Shown here one piece after another: positions 30,031 through 30,944 of a stretch of 30,944 nt of DNA (position 1 is its first letter; each line of letters opens with the position of its first letter). Location: the NCBI GenBank assembly GCA_027576995.1, contig JANBQC010000330.1:1-30944 (forward strand), in the 5' to 3' direction. A program made the translations under genes and the position numbers. Below the pieces are notes generated by a model. That model had not been told where the DNA came from and ran no database searches. It saw nothing but the letters and a program-made list of their open reading frames with translations. The DNA comes from Dimargaris cristalligena (taxonomy: Eukaryota; Kickxellomycota; Dimargaritomycetes; Dimargaritales; Dimargaritaceae).

Positions 30031-30944
30031 AAAAGAGGAAGCCTAAATGAAAAGATAGATGGATAATAGGGAAAGGGAGAGAAGGTCCCATAATATTGGA
30101 TGACTAAGCAGAGGGAAAGGGAAGGGAGTTCCCAGACAATAGTATTAGTCATCACAAAGGATAGGTAATACTCAGGTAACCATTAAATTCAATGTGAAAC
30201 AATAGAAGGGAAAAAAGAAAGGGTGAAAGCTATTGTTAGCCATTCTTTAAACAGGTGCGCAGTTGGGCCAGGGGTAGTATGAATATAGTAACATGGCCCA
30301 GGGATCTGGGAGGGTTCAGTGTGGTCCTATTGGGTTGAAGGGCATCAGACTGTGAGGAGGAGGCCAGAAACAACCATTCAAGTGGAGAGTGGGGATGGGA
30401 TGGAGAGGGCGGAGGAGACACCTCTGGGCTCTCAGTGAACTGATGCTTCAAGTGGAACATAGGGTTTACTTAAATCAAATAACTATTATAAAAATTGGTA
30501 ATTCGTTTTTTTTTTTTAAGAAAGAATGAAATAATATTTATATATATATGTAAATCGAACTTAAGGACCATGGCTACTTTTCTTTCGCTCTTTGACGGTG
30601 TGGCAAGGTGTACTGTCCCCCTATAAGCCACACTAATTATATTACTATTATTATTATTATGCAGGGTATGAAGTGGCTTTTTTTTCTGGTATAACCAGTT
30701 TTTTTTCCCTCCCCTTTAACCCATTCTTTCCATACAAATTTTCCCTTTGATTTCTATATATTTCTATTAGCTAATCCACCCTTTTCATATAATTGGTTAT
30801 GCATATTCATGCATGATTATTAGTGGTTCTTTACTTTTATCCCTATCCTTTTTATTATTGGTTCTATTTTATGAATTCACCTTTTCCTTTTTATTGGTTA
30901 TGCAGGTTCACTGCATGCTTACTGGCCTTAATAATTCTCTATCT
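30031..30944. other. right end, AT-rich and almost free of CpG
   Basis: About 900 bases. Bases 30040-30440 are strongly purine-rich on the plus strand with many GGGAAAG and GGAGAG runs. An ATT-type microsatellite lies at about 30640-30660. Two related blocks, 30791-30825 and 30893-30925 (ATTGGTTATGCA...TTCA..GCATG...TTA.TGG / ACTGG), are about 100 bases apart and form an imperfect direct repeat. No gene is supported; the 74-codon frame at 30236-30460 (-) has no motif. Confidence 0.5.

Noticed and set aside
1..30944. CRISPR arrays, bacterial operons, prophage or insertion sequences
   Set aside because: No regularly spaced repeats or bacterial gene features are present; spliced fungal genes fill the window.

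Overview
The window reads as a fungal nuclear contig. The genes are spliced and carry fungal or eukaryotic functions: a Dbf2/Sid2-type NDR kinase, a Pet123-like mitoribosomal protein, Gda1-type GDPase, Tim10, Tim23, SRP19/Sec65, the GPN2 GTPase and a GPI-anchored cysteine-rich surface protein. Coding sequence is moderately GC-rich; the DNA between genes is long, AT-rich and mostly decayed. The nine introns I could place are 176 to 281 nt, six of them start with GTAAGT, and the acceptors are mixed (TAG, CAG, AAG). This fits an early-diverging filamentous fungus better than a yeast, but the lineage is an inference and I cannot name the species.

Layout: the 3' end of an unidentified gene (2-205, +); SRP19, four exons (1625-2910, -); a leader-peptide/F-box-like protein, two exons (4436-5883, +); mS26/Pet123 (6562-7590, -); TIM10, two exons (8342-8934, +); GDA1 (9424-11010, -); a gene desert of about 5.9 kb with repeat copy A; a DBF2-like kinase, three exons (16886-19021, +); TIM23 (20410-21273, +); a 3.3 kb desert; a GPI-anchored CX3C protein (24631-25098, +); GPN2, three exons (27011-28339, -); and repeat copy B running to the right part of the window.

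The genes do not form a cluster. They are housekeeping genes (mitochondrial protein import and translation, ER targeting, Golgi glycosylation, cytokinesis signalling, RNA polymerase assembly) plus two lineage-type genes with N-terminal leaders.

The most interesting material is non-housekeeping. First, a diverged inverted pair of repeats (about 14.0-15.9 kb on +, about 28.4-30.0 kb on -) looks like two dead copies of one gene for a secreted protein, with a leader-like exon, a conserved open segment and a shared AATAAA. Second, three copies of a roughly 150-bp terminal-inverted-repeat element (MITE-like) are present; one sits inside copy B at a site that is empty in copy A. Third, the right end around copy B is almost free of CpG (6 CpG in 28921-30480), while copy A keeps about 54 in a similar length. 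That suggests methylation-linked CpG decay of one copy only.
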